Below, piece by piece: positions 49,801 to 59,944 of a stretch of 60,000 nt of DNA. The notes under the pieces are model-generated. The model was not told the DNA's origin, searched no databases, and saw only the letters and a list, made by a program, of their open reading frames with translations. A program made the translations under genes and the position numbers. The stretch is from positions 4,200,288 through 4,260,287 of the forward strand of contig NC_092676.1 of assembly GCF_964355755.1 (NCBI RefSeq), read 5' to 3'. Positions within the stretch are counted from its first letter, which is position 1, and each line of letters starts with the position of its first letter. This DNA is from Antedon mediterranea (taxonomy: Eukaryota; Echinodermata; Crinoidea; Comatulida; Antedonidae).

Positions 49801-52800
49801 GGCATGCATGATGTACGAGATTTATTAGTTTTGATAACGTCACGGTGAAGAATTCATATTAATGGAATCAGATAGAATAGAAAACATCACATCATCATCA
49901 ATGTATTTACTGTAGTTTAATCATGACAACTGGTTGGGTATTGTAGTTGGTTTATAATTAATTCACTATACTGGCTTTGGTATAGCACTCTATCCAATAA
50001 AGTATAACATACTGGTAACATACTGAACTCCTATCTAATAATGGGTAACATACTGAACTCCTATCTCATATTAGGGGTAACATACTGAACTCTTATCTCA
50101 TAAAGTATAACATATTGAACTCCTATCTCATAAAGGGTAACATACTGAACTCCTATCTCATAAAGGGTAACATTAACCGCTTAAAATAATCTTTGTAACA
50201 TCACCTATTTAGGAGATAATTTCCCATTAAAATGAACTAGAAGCGATATGTGTGCTAAAGGCATGACGGCCGTATTAAGGGTAAACTTTTGGTCCTGGAG
50301 TTGTCATATTAATACAGGTTGTACTGTATGAACATTTATACTTTATAACAGTGTGATCAATGATTATTAATAACATTAACATGTTTCATAATGGTGTTGA
50401 ATATAAATTTACAAAAAACATATTGATAAGTTTTAGTCATCTTATAATATATTCTAATATCATATACAAAATACATAATATTTTAGCCTATAATTATTTT
50501 AATATGTTTTATTTGTAATACGCTTCCATTGAGATCAGTGCTACTAAATCAACAGACATTTAGTATATGTTATATATGTATGTGACCCCTTCATTCAGAG
50601 ATGATGTCATGGTGACCTCTCCCCCCTCCCCCCCCATCCAAAAAAAACCCCTCTATTACTGAATAGTGTTCTATTCTCTATAGTTTAATGCAGGCTTTTT
50701 ATTGGCTTACATATCAAATTAATAGCAGAAAATATTTTAAACCTTCATTACATTTACTAAATATATATTTCTTCCCGTCGTCTTGTGCGGTTAAGGACTG
50801 TAAACTGTAGGTCAAATCTACACAAAAATGCTTGTGTACACTTTAAAGAACTTAGTACATCTTTCGAGACGAGTAGGGGGTCACCCCGGTGTACTAGTTC
50901 GCACTCAGCCACTGTGAGTAGGCTACCCAGTGTACTAGTACATCACAGCCACTGTGAGTAGGCTACTGGTCCCTCTAGGAGAACAGTCCTTGATTAAAGA
51001 GGTCACTTAGAGGTCACACAGTATAAAGAAGAAACAAAAACTGGTTTTAATAACAAAATGTTAAAAATCAAACAATATATCTGTATACCATATCTATACA
51101 ACTGTTTATGGTTCTAGATTTGTATTTCCAGTACTTTGTTTCTATTAAAGAAACTAGACCTGCAATTTTTGACGTTTTCTAAAAATAATATATAACTATT
51201 ATTTTTAAAAACATTAAACCAGGTCATTTCTTTTCTTAAATGTGCGTTCTACGGTTAATTGTGATAAAAAGAGAAAAACAATGCACTACCTATAAGTAGC
51301 TCGGGTCGTAAGTTCTCTTGTGTAGACGTGTAGGCCTAGCTTAGTTAGGCTTAGATTTGTAGGCCTAGCTGGTAAAGAGCGGTAATGTACGAACATTGCT
51401 CGCTAGCTATAGGCCCAGCCTGACGTCCAGTTGCTAAATTAATTGTCTTTCCTTTTTTGGCAGAGAATTCGATAAAATAAATTGGAGAAGACCTGATATT
51501 TTTGCTGATAATTTACGGTTCTTTTATTTGGCTATTTTTCACGCGATCGGTTGAAGTGGGTACATACATCACAATATGAAAATATCAATCCGTGCGCAAT
51601 GCATGTTGGGATTTATAACCGGCCGCTAAAATGATTAGAATCAACTTATTTTCACATTTTTAACCGTTTAAAGATGAAGAAATATCGCAATAGGTCCATA
51701 TAATATTTGTGTGTAGTGTGTAACCTTAAATTAGGTCAAAGAGACATAGGGCTAGTGTCTTTAATTACAGTCTGGAGAATCTAATTTTCAAATTTACGTT
51801 GTTTTATTTTGATCAAATAAACTACTAGACTTTGTTTGAAATTTAAAGTTCGGATCTTGATGTGGCTTGCTTTGATTGCTATCACAGCAACGGATGTGTA
51901 TCATATCGCTAAAAGCAACTATAAATAATTTATGCAGCTACCAGGAAAGTGTTTGTTAATTCATATTAATCAAAGTACTGCAATGAAGGTACTGTTAGGA
52001 TAATAATTATGAATTATGATATGTTAAGGTAAACAATGGACTAATTATAATAATTCAAAAGCTTTCGTTCGTTATTGAATAAACTCTGTTAAGAATTAAC
52101 GATTAAGAAAAGAAAATACCAATAACAAAACTAAATTAAACAATATTTATATTATTAAAATTGACTTTTGAAAAAATGTAAAATGCAATTTAGGCTACAA
52201 CTTTTTTTTACTGTATTTAAAGATGTGTTGTCCCTGAAATTTATGAAAAATAAAGATTTATAAAATCAGACTTTTAATAGGCCATTTTACAGTTTTAATG
52301 AAGTTATTTAATTCCATATAAAACAAATATTTTGAAAGATAATACTGTATAAGTTTTTGTTCAATCAAATCTTCCAAACATGATTAAAACAATTTTTAAA
52401 GTTTATTTACAAATGATAACGTGTCAGAAATCTGGTAGTTAGTTTGAAATGTATTGACATAATAGAGTAAAAAAAGCCTAAAGAATAATCATAAAGTATA
52501 GGTTTAGACCTAAAAGCTATTTCTACTAGGACGTAACGCAAGAATGTGAGAACAACGCAAGTGAGTTGACCAATCACAAGTGACAGTTTGGATGATCCAT
52601 CGCGTCGTGATTGGTCAAATTACATATGTTGTGCTCACGTCCCTGTGTTCCATCCAAGTAGGAACCAAGTGTATGATATTAATATTAATAATAATTCAAA
52701 ATTATTGTTCAATTTTGCATTAAGGGTTTTATTCTAGCATGTCACTTTTAAACCTTTTTGTATTTGCAACAATTTCTATTTTATCCTTGTGTTTTTTAAC

Positions 52801-55523
52801 TTCTAGTATATTGTATGGCATATTGTATAAACTGCACATATATTAAATTGTGTGTTTATTTTTGTGCTATAATTATGATTTTTTTTTTAATATAATTTAT
52901 TTTTCTTTTTTTTTAAATTTCTTTTCTAATATTCTTAAATGTTTATAATGTTTTTTAGTTGTCAAATATTTAAATTTCTTTGATGTGACAGGGATGGGTG
53001 GGTGAAAACATTCTAAAATAGTATTATTTGTGTGCCTCTCTTGTTGAGAAATGGATTCTTTGCAGCTATGCAAACTACTTTAATTATTACCTCTATTATA
53101 GTGCATGGAAGGAATGGACCTATTCTCATTCCTCAGCAATATCTGCACATATTGTGTATTAAGAGTTATTTTAATCATTTTTTCAGTTATTGTGTGTGAT
53201 CATATTAATTTTATATCGAATATAATAATTTGTTAAGCCTTGAAAATAATCCTTTTTTTTTACTGTACTTTTAATCTTTCCTTTGTAATATTGAATATAA
53301 ATAAATTGATGTTAATATTAGTTCAAAGAAGTGATAACTATGATTTTAGTGAAATATTCAAGCATATTCAATTGCTTGTTTTTTACATTTTGTAGATGAA
53401 AATCCAGTACTGAATAAGATAAGGCAATATGATATAATGATAATATTACTAAAAATTATTTTTAAATTAATATTTTAATGTTTACTAAACCATTTAACAT
53501 CATGTAAAATAAAATTACAAGTCATCTACCACAAAAACTACTTTATATTCTACTAGTGCTTCTATTGTTACAATTACTTGTAGTTTGTTTGTTAATCAAA
53601 ATTAGTTTACTAGTATTTGGTACGTTTCATTGTTGTTGCAGGGAGGTCAGCCAGCTGATTGGAGATCAGGAGCTTTTTCTGGACAGTTTGTGGCACCTAA
53701 TCAACAAATGGTATGTCTCCTAAATAATGTCTAAATTCACAGTTTTGTAGATATAACAAAATAATAATAATTAATATATATCTTATTTCCTATATTCCTT
53801 TTGTCATGTAAATGTATTTGTACAATAAAGTTACAATGATTCAAAAGCCTCCCTTCGTTTGTTATTGAATAAAGTTTGACAATACCAATCAATTCAACAT
53901 AACAAAATAGATAAATTTATACAAATAGTGTTCATGATTTTAAAGTTATGTTGACACAAATATTTGTCCTGCACTGCCCCGCATTGAGTGCATTACAATG
54001 ATGTGGGAATTGTACTGTACGTGCCATTTTGTAGAAAGTTGCGGGACATTGCATGAAATACATGCCCAAACATCAATATTTACGCCTGCATTTATATTCC
54101 TGAACTGTGCAATGATACGCACCATGGTTGCAGCCGTGCATGTTATTATGGGAAATGACACGCATTTCTCGACTAGTTCATGACATGGGGTATAATAATT
54201 TGTGCATATTTTACGCTGGTTTTTTAGGTAATAGGTTGCCCATGTAGACCATGTGACCTAAGGTATAGTGTGTAAACTATTTGTGACAACATTAAATGGC
54301 ACACACTGAATGCGAAACAGTGAGGACAAAATGTGTGATAGTGTGAATGGGACATAAGTAATCATTATAATAAGTGTTGATTACTTCTTCATTTTAGGGA
54401 ATGAGAACAGGTATGGCATACAATGCAGCAGGAGCACAGCAAATACATAGACCACCAACACAGCAAAATACAGATCCATTTGTAAGTACGGCAGTCACCC
54501 ACAGAGCACTACATAAGTAAGCGCCACAGTCCATTAAGCACCGCAGTCCAGTAAGCGCTGCAGTCCAGTCAGCGCCACAGTCCAGTAAGCAGTCATCCCA
54601 GTAAGCGCCGCAGTCTAGTAAACGCCGCAGTCTAGTAAGCGCCGCAGTCTAGTAAGTAGTCTAGTAAGCGCCGCAGTCCAGTAAGCGCCGCAGTCCAGTA
54701 AGCGCCGCAGTCCAGTAAGCGCCACAGTCCAGTAATCGCAACAGTCCAATAAGCGCCACAGTTCAGTAATCGCAACAGTCCAATAAGCGCCACAGTTCAG
54801 TAAGCGCAACAGTCCAGTACGCACCACACAAGTAAGTGCCACAGTCCACAAAGTGCCACCGTCCAGTAAATGCTGCAGTCTAGTACGCACCACACAAGTA
54901 AGCGCCACAGTCCACAAAGTGCCACCGTCCAGTAAACGCCGCAGTCTAGTAAGCTCCTCAGTCCAGTACGCACCACACAAGTAAGCGCCACAGTCCACAA
55001 AGTGCCACCGTCCAGTAAACGCCGCAGTCTAGTAAGCTCCTCAGTCCAGTACGCACCACACAAGTAAGCGCCACAGTCCACAAAGTGCCACCGTCCAGTA
55101 AGCGCCGCAGTCCAGTAAGTGCCACAGTTCAGTAAGCGCAACAGTCCAGTACGCACCACACAAGTAACCGCCACAGTCCACAAAGTGCCACCGTCCAGTA
55201 AATGCCGCAGTCTAGTAAGCGCCACAGTCCAGTAAGCGCCACAGTCCAGTAAGCGCCGCAGTCTAGTAAGCGCCACAGTCCAGTAAGCGCCACAGTCTAG
55301 TAAGCGCCACAGTCCACAAAGTGCCACAGTCTAGTAAGCGCCGCAGTCCAGTATGTGCTGTTTAGAACAAAAAGTTTTTTATTAAAATTGACAATTATTA
55401 ATTACCAATTATTATATGCTGTAGATGCCTTTATTTGTATAAAATCTTTGATTCGATTTTGATAAAGGGAGAAATAAAGTTATTTCTACTATACTTTTTT
55501 TATATTTGCAGGGAAGTCTGTGA
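37812..55523 (+). CDS. PICALM: AP180/PICALM-type clathrin-assembly adaptor, C-terminal exons
   Basis: Seven exons on the + strand: 37812-37880, 38880-39042, 46517-46631, 49687-49716, 53642-53710, 54398-54481 and 55512-55523 (stop). The last five join cleanly in phase 0. Matches to the disordered tail of PICALM/AP180 are the DIDSTLAHLATK block (compare DLDSSLANLV), TGGANWAP (compare TGGANWQP) and a final DPFGSL, like the NPFG near the PICALM end. Such proteins bind PIP2 through an N-terminal ANTH domain and recruit clathrin and AP2 through the tail. The ANTH exons were not found in the window. Two things are odd. The frame changes inside exon 38880-39042, and that exon's end does not phase with the next one, so an exon may be missing. 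The Gmr1-like element occupies that intron. Confidence 0.68.
38880..39042 (+). CDS. PICALM: AP180/PICALM-like gene, exon with an apparent frame change
   Basis: The acceptor is aaatttcag and the donor gtaatt. The phase from the previous exon gives GGGELLGEV and then a stop. The conserved part (MNKRIEPTPPAENLVSNG, then DIDSTLAHLATK) lies in another frame from about 38905. A single-base indel near 38903, a sequencing error or an unannotated splice could explain it. Confidence 0.6.
39360..39615. repeat. 90-bp tandem repeat, nearly three copies
   Basis: The unit starts ATTATAACTTCTCTTCCC and holds CACACCCCCTCCTCATCC and CACTGTACTTTGTGTCTACA. Copies start at 39361, 39451 and 39541. The plus-strand frame across it is an artefact of the period. 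Confidence 0.9.
39793..40080. repeat. Degenerate ~30-40 bp minisatellite (GTTGATTGG motif)
   Basis: Many diverged copies of GACAGTTGATTGGTTG and ACAAAATTGTAG. A second array of the same motif lies at 46755-47095, beyond the LTR element. Both are intronic in the PICALM-like gene. Confidence 0.75.
40219..40621 (-). repeat. 3' LTR of the Gmr1-like element
   Basis: 403 bp. It differs from its partner by one indel (ATCTTTAG against ATCTTAG) and about three substitutions. Confidence 0.95.
40622..40632 (-). other. Polypurine tract
   Basis: Minus strand AAAAAGGGGAA directly precedes the 3' LTR. Confidence 0.7.
40724..44922 (-). pseudogene. gag-pol of the Gmr1-like element with frameshift and integrase mutation
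   Basis: The frame from 44922 stays open for 1308 codons. Residues 1-200 are a gag capsid-like helical region; a zinc knuckle CFNCKEKGHKIGDC is at 216-229 and a protease-type DSG at 291-293. An H2C2 finger and integrase core follow at about 540-720, then RT with YIDD at 1131-1134, ending at 40996. The start of the integrase core reads Ile-Ala-Ile-Tyr-Ile-Val-Gly-Pro: the first catalytic Asp is Tyr (codon 612, 43087-43089). HDQG and LVERFHG keep the other two acidic residues. RNase H continues in another frame at 40724-41005, ending with NADGLSRA. The break is a one-base frameshift in the short A run near 41018-41021. Confidence 0.92.
44959..45339 (-). pseudogene. N-terminal gag segment of the Gmr1-like element, ended by an in-frame TAA
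   Basis: 126 codons, acidic and Lys/Glu/Gln-rich, with a strong coiled-coil pattern over the last 70 residues. The stop at 44959-44961 is in the same frame as the following gag-pol, and the 12 codons between them are open. It therefore looks like one gag interrupted by a nonsense codon. The true start could be this ATG or one of the later Met codons. Confidence 0.85.
45714..45733. repeat. (TTC)n microsatellite in the 5' leader of the Gmr1-like element
   Basis: Seven TTC units within 45340-45779, the untranslated leader between the LTR and gag. Confidence 0.85.
45766..45779 (-). other. Primer-binding site matching tRNA-Leu
   Basis: Minus strand TGGTGGCAGCGGTG starts immediately after the 5' LTR. 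It complements the 3' end (with CCA) of the tRNA-Leu AAG/UAG isoacceptors over 14 nt. Confidence 0.75.
45780..46181 (-). repeat. 5' LTR of the Gmr1-like element
   Basis: 402 bp, twin of 40219-40621. Confidence 0.95.
46517..46631 (+). CDS. PICALM: AP180/PICALM-like gene, exon with the GGANW motif
   Basis: Between attttcag and gtaaga. It encodes ADHQWTKNPSKNMKTGGANW and then APQQTTSTTTWPQGQQYM. The Trp...Gly-Gly-Ala-Asn-Trp spacing matches the tail of PICALM/AP180. It enters mid-codon (phase 2) and leaves in phase 0. Confidence 0.72.
46755..47095. repeat. Degenerate GTTGATTGG minisatellite, second array
   Basis: The same motif as 39793-40080, strongly diverged, in the next intron of the PICALM-like gene. 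Confidence 0.75.
47348..47645. repeat. (ATC)n microsatellite
   Basis: About 300 bp of ATC/TCA triplets with interruptions. It resumes at 48786-48806 on the other side of a TTAA element. The Ile/Met-only frames across it are artefacts. Confidence 0.95.
47675..48739. mobile_element. TTAA-target DNA element (piggyBac/Kolobok-like), non-autonomous
   Basis: TTAA at 47671-47674 and 48740-48743 flank inverted ends AGTGGAGGTG...CACCTCCACT, with further matches to about 16 bp. The interior has a CCTCGGCA...TGCCGA hairpin region at about 47800-47840 and a GC-richer core. Short frames at 48237-48479 and 48365-48556 overlap antisense and show no motif. It has split the ATC microsatellite. Confidence 0.78.
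48744..49686. other. Intron of the PICALM-like gene, no feature beyond residual ATC repeats
   Basis: AT-rich, with no exon-like segment or family motif seen. Confidence 0.5.
49687..49716 (+). CDS. PICALM: AP180/PICALM-like gene, 30-bp exon
   Basis: Between cattcttaaag and gtaagt. It encodes EGIQSQPPKP and is phase 0 on both sides, joining exons 46517-46631 and 53642-53710. Confidence 0.6.
50003..50172. repeat. ~30-bp tandem repeat, about six copies
   Basis: The unit is GTAACATACTGAACTCCTAT followed by CTCATAAAGG. Intronic. Confidence 0.85.
50886..50966. repeat. ~40-bp duplicated segment
   Basis: Two copies of GTGTACTAGT followed by CAGCCACTGTGAGTAGGCTA. The rest of 50173-53641 is AT-rich intron. 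It also contains a TTAA-MITE-like end at 52217-52240 (TTAAAGATGTGTTGTCCCTG) and a small inverted element at about 52527-52675 (see findings). Confidence 0.65.
53642..53710 (+). CDS. PICALM: AP180/PICALM-like gene, exon
   Basis: Between tgttgttgcag and gtatgt. It encodes GGQPADWRSGAFSGQFVAPN and QQM, in phase 0 on both sides. Confidence 0.7.
54398..54481 (+). CDS. PICALM: AP180/PICALM-like gene, exon
   Basis: Between tcattttag and gtaagt. It encodes GMRTGMAYNAAGAQQIHRPP and TQQNTDPF, in phase 0 on both sides. The DPF joins GSL of the last exon to give a DPFGSL end. Confidence 0.7.
54515..55355. repeat. 17-bp minisatellite with ~85-bp higher-order units
   Basis: The base unit is CAGTCCAGTAAGCGCCG/A. 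In the middle part, longer units repeat that contain ACGCACCACACAAGTAAGCG and CCACAAAGTGCCACCGT. Long minus-strand frames (54615-54998 and 54797-55327) are translations of the repeat. It lies in the last intron of the PICALM-like gene. Confidence 0.93.
55512..55523 (+). CDS. PICALM: AP180/PICALM-like gene, terminal coding exon
   Basis: The acceptor is tatatttgcag; the exon then reads GGA AGT CTG TGA, giving Gly-Ser-Leu-stop. The 3' UTR follows, with an AATAAA at 55538-55543 and others further on. From 55524 to about 57000 nothing but AT-rich 3'/intergenic sequence is seen. Confidence 0.6.
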   Translation, partial: GSL

Positions 55524-56999
55524 AGCTAACTGTGACAAATAAAGATATATATATATATATACACAAGTTAGCTCTTTTAAGAACCAGACATATTCATCTG
55601 AAAAAGAAGAAAATATAAAGATATTTAATCATTGCGACATTCAAAATATCAGAAATATCATAATTTACAGGATGTAGCAAAATGGTTTTTAGTTAATAAT
55701 ATTTGTTACCAATGAATTATAAAAATTGTAATTGTCACCCAAAATCATTGTTTTCCTGACACATTTTCAGGGAAGGAAATATATCTTGAAACAACATATA
55801 TTAAATCATTTTATATGGATAGAGTTACAATTAATTTAATGTAAACAATTAAAATTGTAATTGAGTTGTTTAAATATCTGAGAGAAGTCCTCCTGTTGTC
55901 GATCATGCTAGTAATTCTGTAGAAAGTGAGTTTATATTTTTTATCTGGAGATGTGAATTACATTGTATATTATATAATTTTGTTATATAAAATGTTGGTT
56001 TATAGATCAACAAATTATTCGTGTGTTTATACTATGATGCTAACACGATACATTGTGAAATGGAAATATGAATACATGTAACAAATATGTATTTCATAAT
56101 AAATGAAAGAGTAAAACTAAAACATAAATGCATTTATTTAATTAATTTGTTTTTCTTATTAAAATGAAATTAAAATTAAAGAGATATATACATTTGATAA
56201 ATTTGTATTTCATAACAAATGAAATAGTATAATTACAATATTAAAGGGACAACCATAGGACCCAAGAAAGTGTCCCTTTAATTTGGGGTGTCCCCTAAAT
56301 AGGGGTGTCCCAAAGAAGGGGTTCATACTTTATGTATATACATTAAATCATATAAGGAATAGCCAACGTCTCTCATACAGTTGTTATTTTATTGTTATGG
56401 TCATAGTATAAACACATTTTAGGAATTAAATTTTCATTTTTTTTTAAATAATTCCGAAAATCTTTATTTTATTTATTTCTGATTCTTCATATTTCTTGTT
56501 TAATTGCTGCCATTGTTTTAAAAACATGAACCAAATACTTTGCCACCTGCAATACTGACCACATGTGCTCAATATGACCCCAAGTGACCCCATATTAATT
56601 AGTAAATTCAGTAACTGATTCATAATTGCAGAATAATTAACAGTTTTTTAACGAGCAATAGACGGGTTACAAACAATTATTTGTTTATGAAACTTATATA
56701 TAAAGAAAATTATCAATTTTTCCTTCGGTCCTATATTTTTATTTTTGTTATTATATGTTTTTGTTTATTATAATAATATATAATTATAAATGTATAATAT
56801 TACTGTACTAAGACTATAAACATGTTTAGTATAATAGTATTGCATGCTATGTTGAACTCTATCCGTGTTTATATACAAGTATGTGTACCACTTATACAAT
56901 AGACTATATGTTCAAACATTGTTGTTATGCCTTCATCTTTTGTAGACATATGGCTACTGATTTATTCTGAATAAGACAATTGAGCAGAGGTGTTTTTAT

Positions 57000-57260
57000 A
57001 GTCCTGGTTCACGCTAGAAATTGTAATGGAATCATGGTTCACGCTAAACAGTTGTTATTGGGAGAAACCAATCGTGTCAGTCTGTGTAAGAAATTATCGA
57101 TGTGATAGGGCGATCTCAATCTTCATGCTTGGTTCCCAAGATGAAACACAAGGACGTAACGCAAGTGATTTGACCAATCACAAGCGTTGGATTATTCGAA
57201 CTGTCGCTTGTCATTGGTTAACTTGCTTGCTGTGCGCCTCTAGTGTGAACCAATAGTCCA
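57000..57260. repeat. MITE-like segment related to 52527-52675
   Basis: Shares AGGACGTAACGCAAGTGA, TTGACCAATCACAAG and an inverted TTGGTTAACTTGC-like partner with 52527-52675. Ends GGTTCACGCTAG and TAGTGTGAACC at about 57006-57250 are nearly inverse, which suggests a ~250-bp element. Confidence 0.55.
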
Positions 57261-57589
57261 CTAATCTTAATCTGGTTATTATGATTGGAAACCGATTTTG
57301 ATCAGCCCTAGTATGTATTGCAAATCAGGGTTACCGGTAAAATGACGTCAGTAATTTTGTGCGTGTGAACAGGGAATTTATTAATGCCCGTGATTGGTGA
57401 CCGTGTGTAAACAGAGCCTTGGCAGTGGCATACTCATTGGGCATACGTATGTTTAGCATAATTTACATTAAAGTGCGCAATATGTATTGCGACAACTGTA
57501 TTATTCACTTACTCTGTTCGCTATCAGATTTACTTTACATTATATCGGATATCGCCCTGAGTTATATCGGATTTATTAATCGGATATCC

Positions 57590-57664
57590 TGTAAGTGGTC
57601 ACCTCCCGTACGCGGCCACTTTTCCTGGTACCAAGGGTGGTCGGTTACGGGAGGTTCAACTGTA
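57590..57664. mobile_element. Terminal fragment of a pogo/Tigger-like element
   Basis: The minus strand from 57664 reads TACAGTTGAACCTCCCGTAA, resembling pogo/Tigger-type ends with a TA target. The matching opposite end was not found. Confidence 0.4.
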
Positions 57665-57939
57665 TAAGCCTCATATTGTTATTGTCCGATTTTTGTAACG
57701 AATATTACATTTTGTTTGACGAAATCTGGCAATTAAACATTTAATATAATAGTACTATATGCACATATTATTAAGGTATCATTGTCTTATGGAGTCATAT
57801 TAAGCAATTGTGTCAACAAACAAAATGGTTAAAATTTAATTATGCCATAATATTCTCGTAACATGCGTCTTATATATTATATATATATATTTAAAAAAAT
57901 TCTATCTACTATAGTATAGAAATTTTCGAAAAATTGAAA

Positions 57940-58800
57940 TACTAAAATGTCGACCCTTTTTGACGTTACATTGACATGCGCAGAATCGCATAAAATTTCG
58001 ACCTTTTTCTGTTTTGAGAAAAAGTCTGTAAAATATGGAAATATACATGCATATATAGCAATATTAGGGCATATTAAAAGAAATTAAAAAACGCCATATT
58101 TTGGGTGATTTTGTTGGTTACTATGACTCTATAAGATGATGATAACGCAATATAATATGTGCATATATGGCAATATTATTGCAGGATAATTTAATTTTAA
58201 ATAGTCGATATTTTGGCCATTTTAAAAAAAATCCCTGTTTTCGAAAAATTACCAAATTTCGACCCTTTTATTTTCTGCCATAACTAGTTACTATGACTCT
58301 ATAAGACGATAATAACGCAATATATGTGCATATATGGCAATATCATTGCATAATAATTGAATTTTAAAAAGTCGATATTTTGGGCATTTTTCGAAAAAAT
58401 TCCTGTACTATAGAACAGGTTTTTTTTCAGAAAATGGCAAAATTTCGTCGATCCTTTTATTTTTCGACAAAACTGTGTATTATGGCTCTGTAAGTTGTTG
58501 CAAAGCAATATATGCGTATATATAGCGATATTATCGCATAATTATTGAATTTTAAAAAGTCGATATTTTGGGCATTTTTCGAAAAATGGCAAAATTCGAC
58601 CCTTTTATTTTTCGACAAAAGTGTGTATTATGGCTCTATAAGTTGTTGCAAAGCAATATATGCGCATATATAGCAATATTATCGCATAATTATTGAATTT
58701 TAAAAAGTCGATATTTTGGGCATTTCAAAAAATGACCAAATTTCGACCCTTTTTTTTGGTCTAGTTACTATGACTCTAAAAGATCATGATAACGCAATAT
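57940..58800. repeat. ~145-195 bp degenerate tandem repeat, about five copies
   Basis: Copies share TATGACTCTATAAG, AACGCAATATATG, GCATATATGGCAATATTAT, TTTTAAAAAGTCGATATTTT, GGGCATTTTTCGAAAAA and AATTTCGACCCTTTT. Non-coding. Confidence 0.8.
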
Positions 58801-59267
58801 ATATTGATTTATTACCTTTTACACTACACTGAACAACAACTGTGTTTTTTTTTATGAATGAGATGACTCCGAATCAGGCTTTTTTTCCCCAAAAGTCGTG
58901 TCTGGTTATTATAGGCTAATGAAAGTTACGATGTCAAAATTAACATTTAAGTAAAATTGTGTACAATTTATTATCTGGCATAAGATCTTTGTCAATAGTA
59001 AGTGAGTAACTAGTCTAGTTACACACTTGCCCCAAGTCCCTCTTTTTTATGTTAGTCCACCAGTTGGCTCTTTCGATGTTTGTCTGAAATAGTTTCAAGT
59101 CAAGTAGTATACGTATGAAACGCCAAAAGATATATCCTTTTATTAATATTCAGTAAAACTCCGCCTATAACCTCGACCTTACATTCATCAACTTGTTTCC
59201 CATTAATTAAGTATGAAACTAAATAAAAAATTTTTCTCTCTTTGGTTTGGTGTGTGCCTCTCATCAT

Positions 59268-59291
59268 ATACATATATATATATATATATAT
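59268..59291. repeat. (TA)n microsatellite
   Basis: ATATATAT run; similar short runs follow at 59417-59434 and 59469-59481. Confidence 0.85.
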
Positions 59292-59577
59292 ATGTTGGGG
59301 CGACTTTTTCTCATTCTCCCAGATTTCCTCATCTTTATCGTTTCAAAAATTAATTAAATAATTTTCAGTGTATCACCGGGCGGTTTGGAATTTATTTCTA
59401 TGCCTGTTGTGTTTATAATATATATATATATATAAGTTTAGAATTAATGTTCTGTGCCTGATTTGTTTATATATATATATATTTATTCTGACTTGTCAAG
59501 CCTCCACTGATTGTGAGGGCGTTTGTTGTATGAGAGAATGTATCTGGTGGGTGAAAATCTGTGATAATACCATACAT

Positions 59578-59649
59578 GGCTCTGTGGTCTAGTGGTATGA
59601 TACTCGCCCTGTAAGCGAGAGGTTGCAGGTTCGAATCCAGCCAGAGACA
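59578..59649 (+). tRNA. tRNA-like gene, anticodon TGT (Thr) on a tRNA-Pro-like body
   Basis: A 72-nt cloverleaf can be drawn: acceptor GGCTCTG/CAGAGAC with one mismatch, anticodon stem CTCGC/GCGAG and loop CCTGTAA. The T arm is GCAGG/CCAGC with one mismatch. Internal promoter boxes are good: A box TGGTCTAGTGG and B box GGTTCGAATCC. The loop gives anticodon TGT but has C instead of the invariant T at position 33. The D arm and anticodon stem resemble tRNA-Pro. No TTTT terminator follows closely. It may be a tandem tRNA gene, a pseudogene or the head of a SINE. Confidence 0.6.
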
Positions 59650-59944
59650 TTTGTTCATACAACTAAAAAATACGGAACTTTCGCCAATGAGCTATGCTCG
59701 ACGCGATTATGAGATCATGTTCCGAATATGAGCACTGTTTCTATAATTTACAGTATGATTTATATATAATTTACACAGTGCTACGCAACATCATTGATTT
59801 ACATATACACAATATTATTTAAAAAACCGTTGCGAATTAAAGTTGGAATTTATTCTGACTTGTCAAGCCTCCACTGATTGTGAGGGCGTTTGTTGTATGA
59901 GAGAATGTATCTGGTGGGTGAAAATCTGTGATAATACCATACAT

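Noticed and set aside
59467-59658. A 63-codon minus-strand frame across the tRNA-like gene
   Set aside because: Its Ser-Asn-Leu-Gln-Pro-Leu-Ala-Tyr type peptide is the usual antisense translation of a tRNA body.
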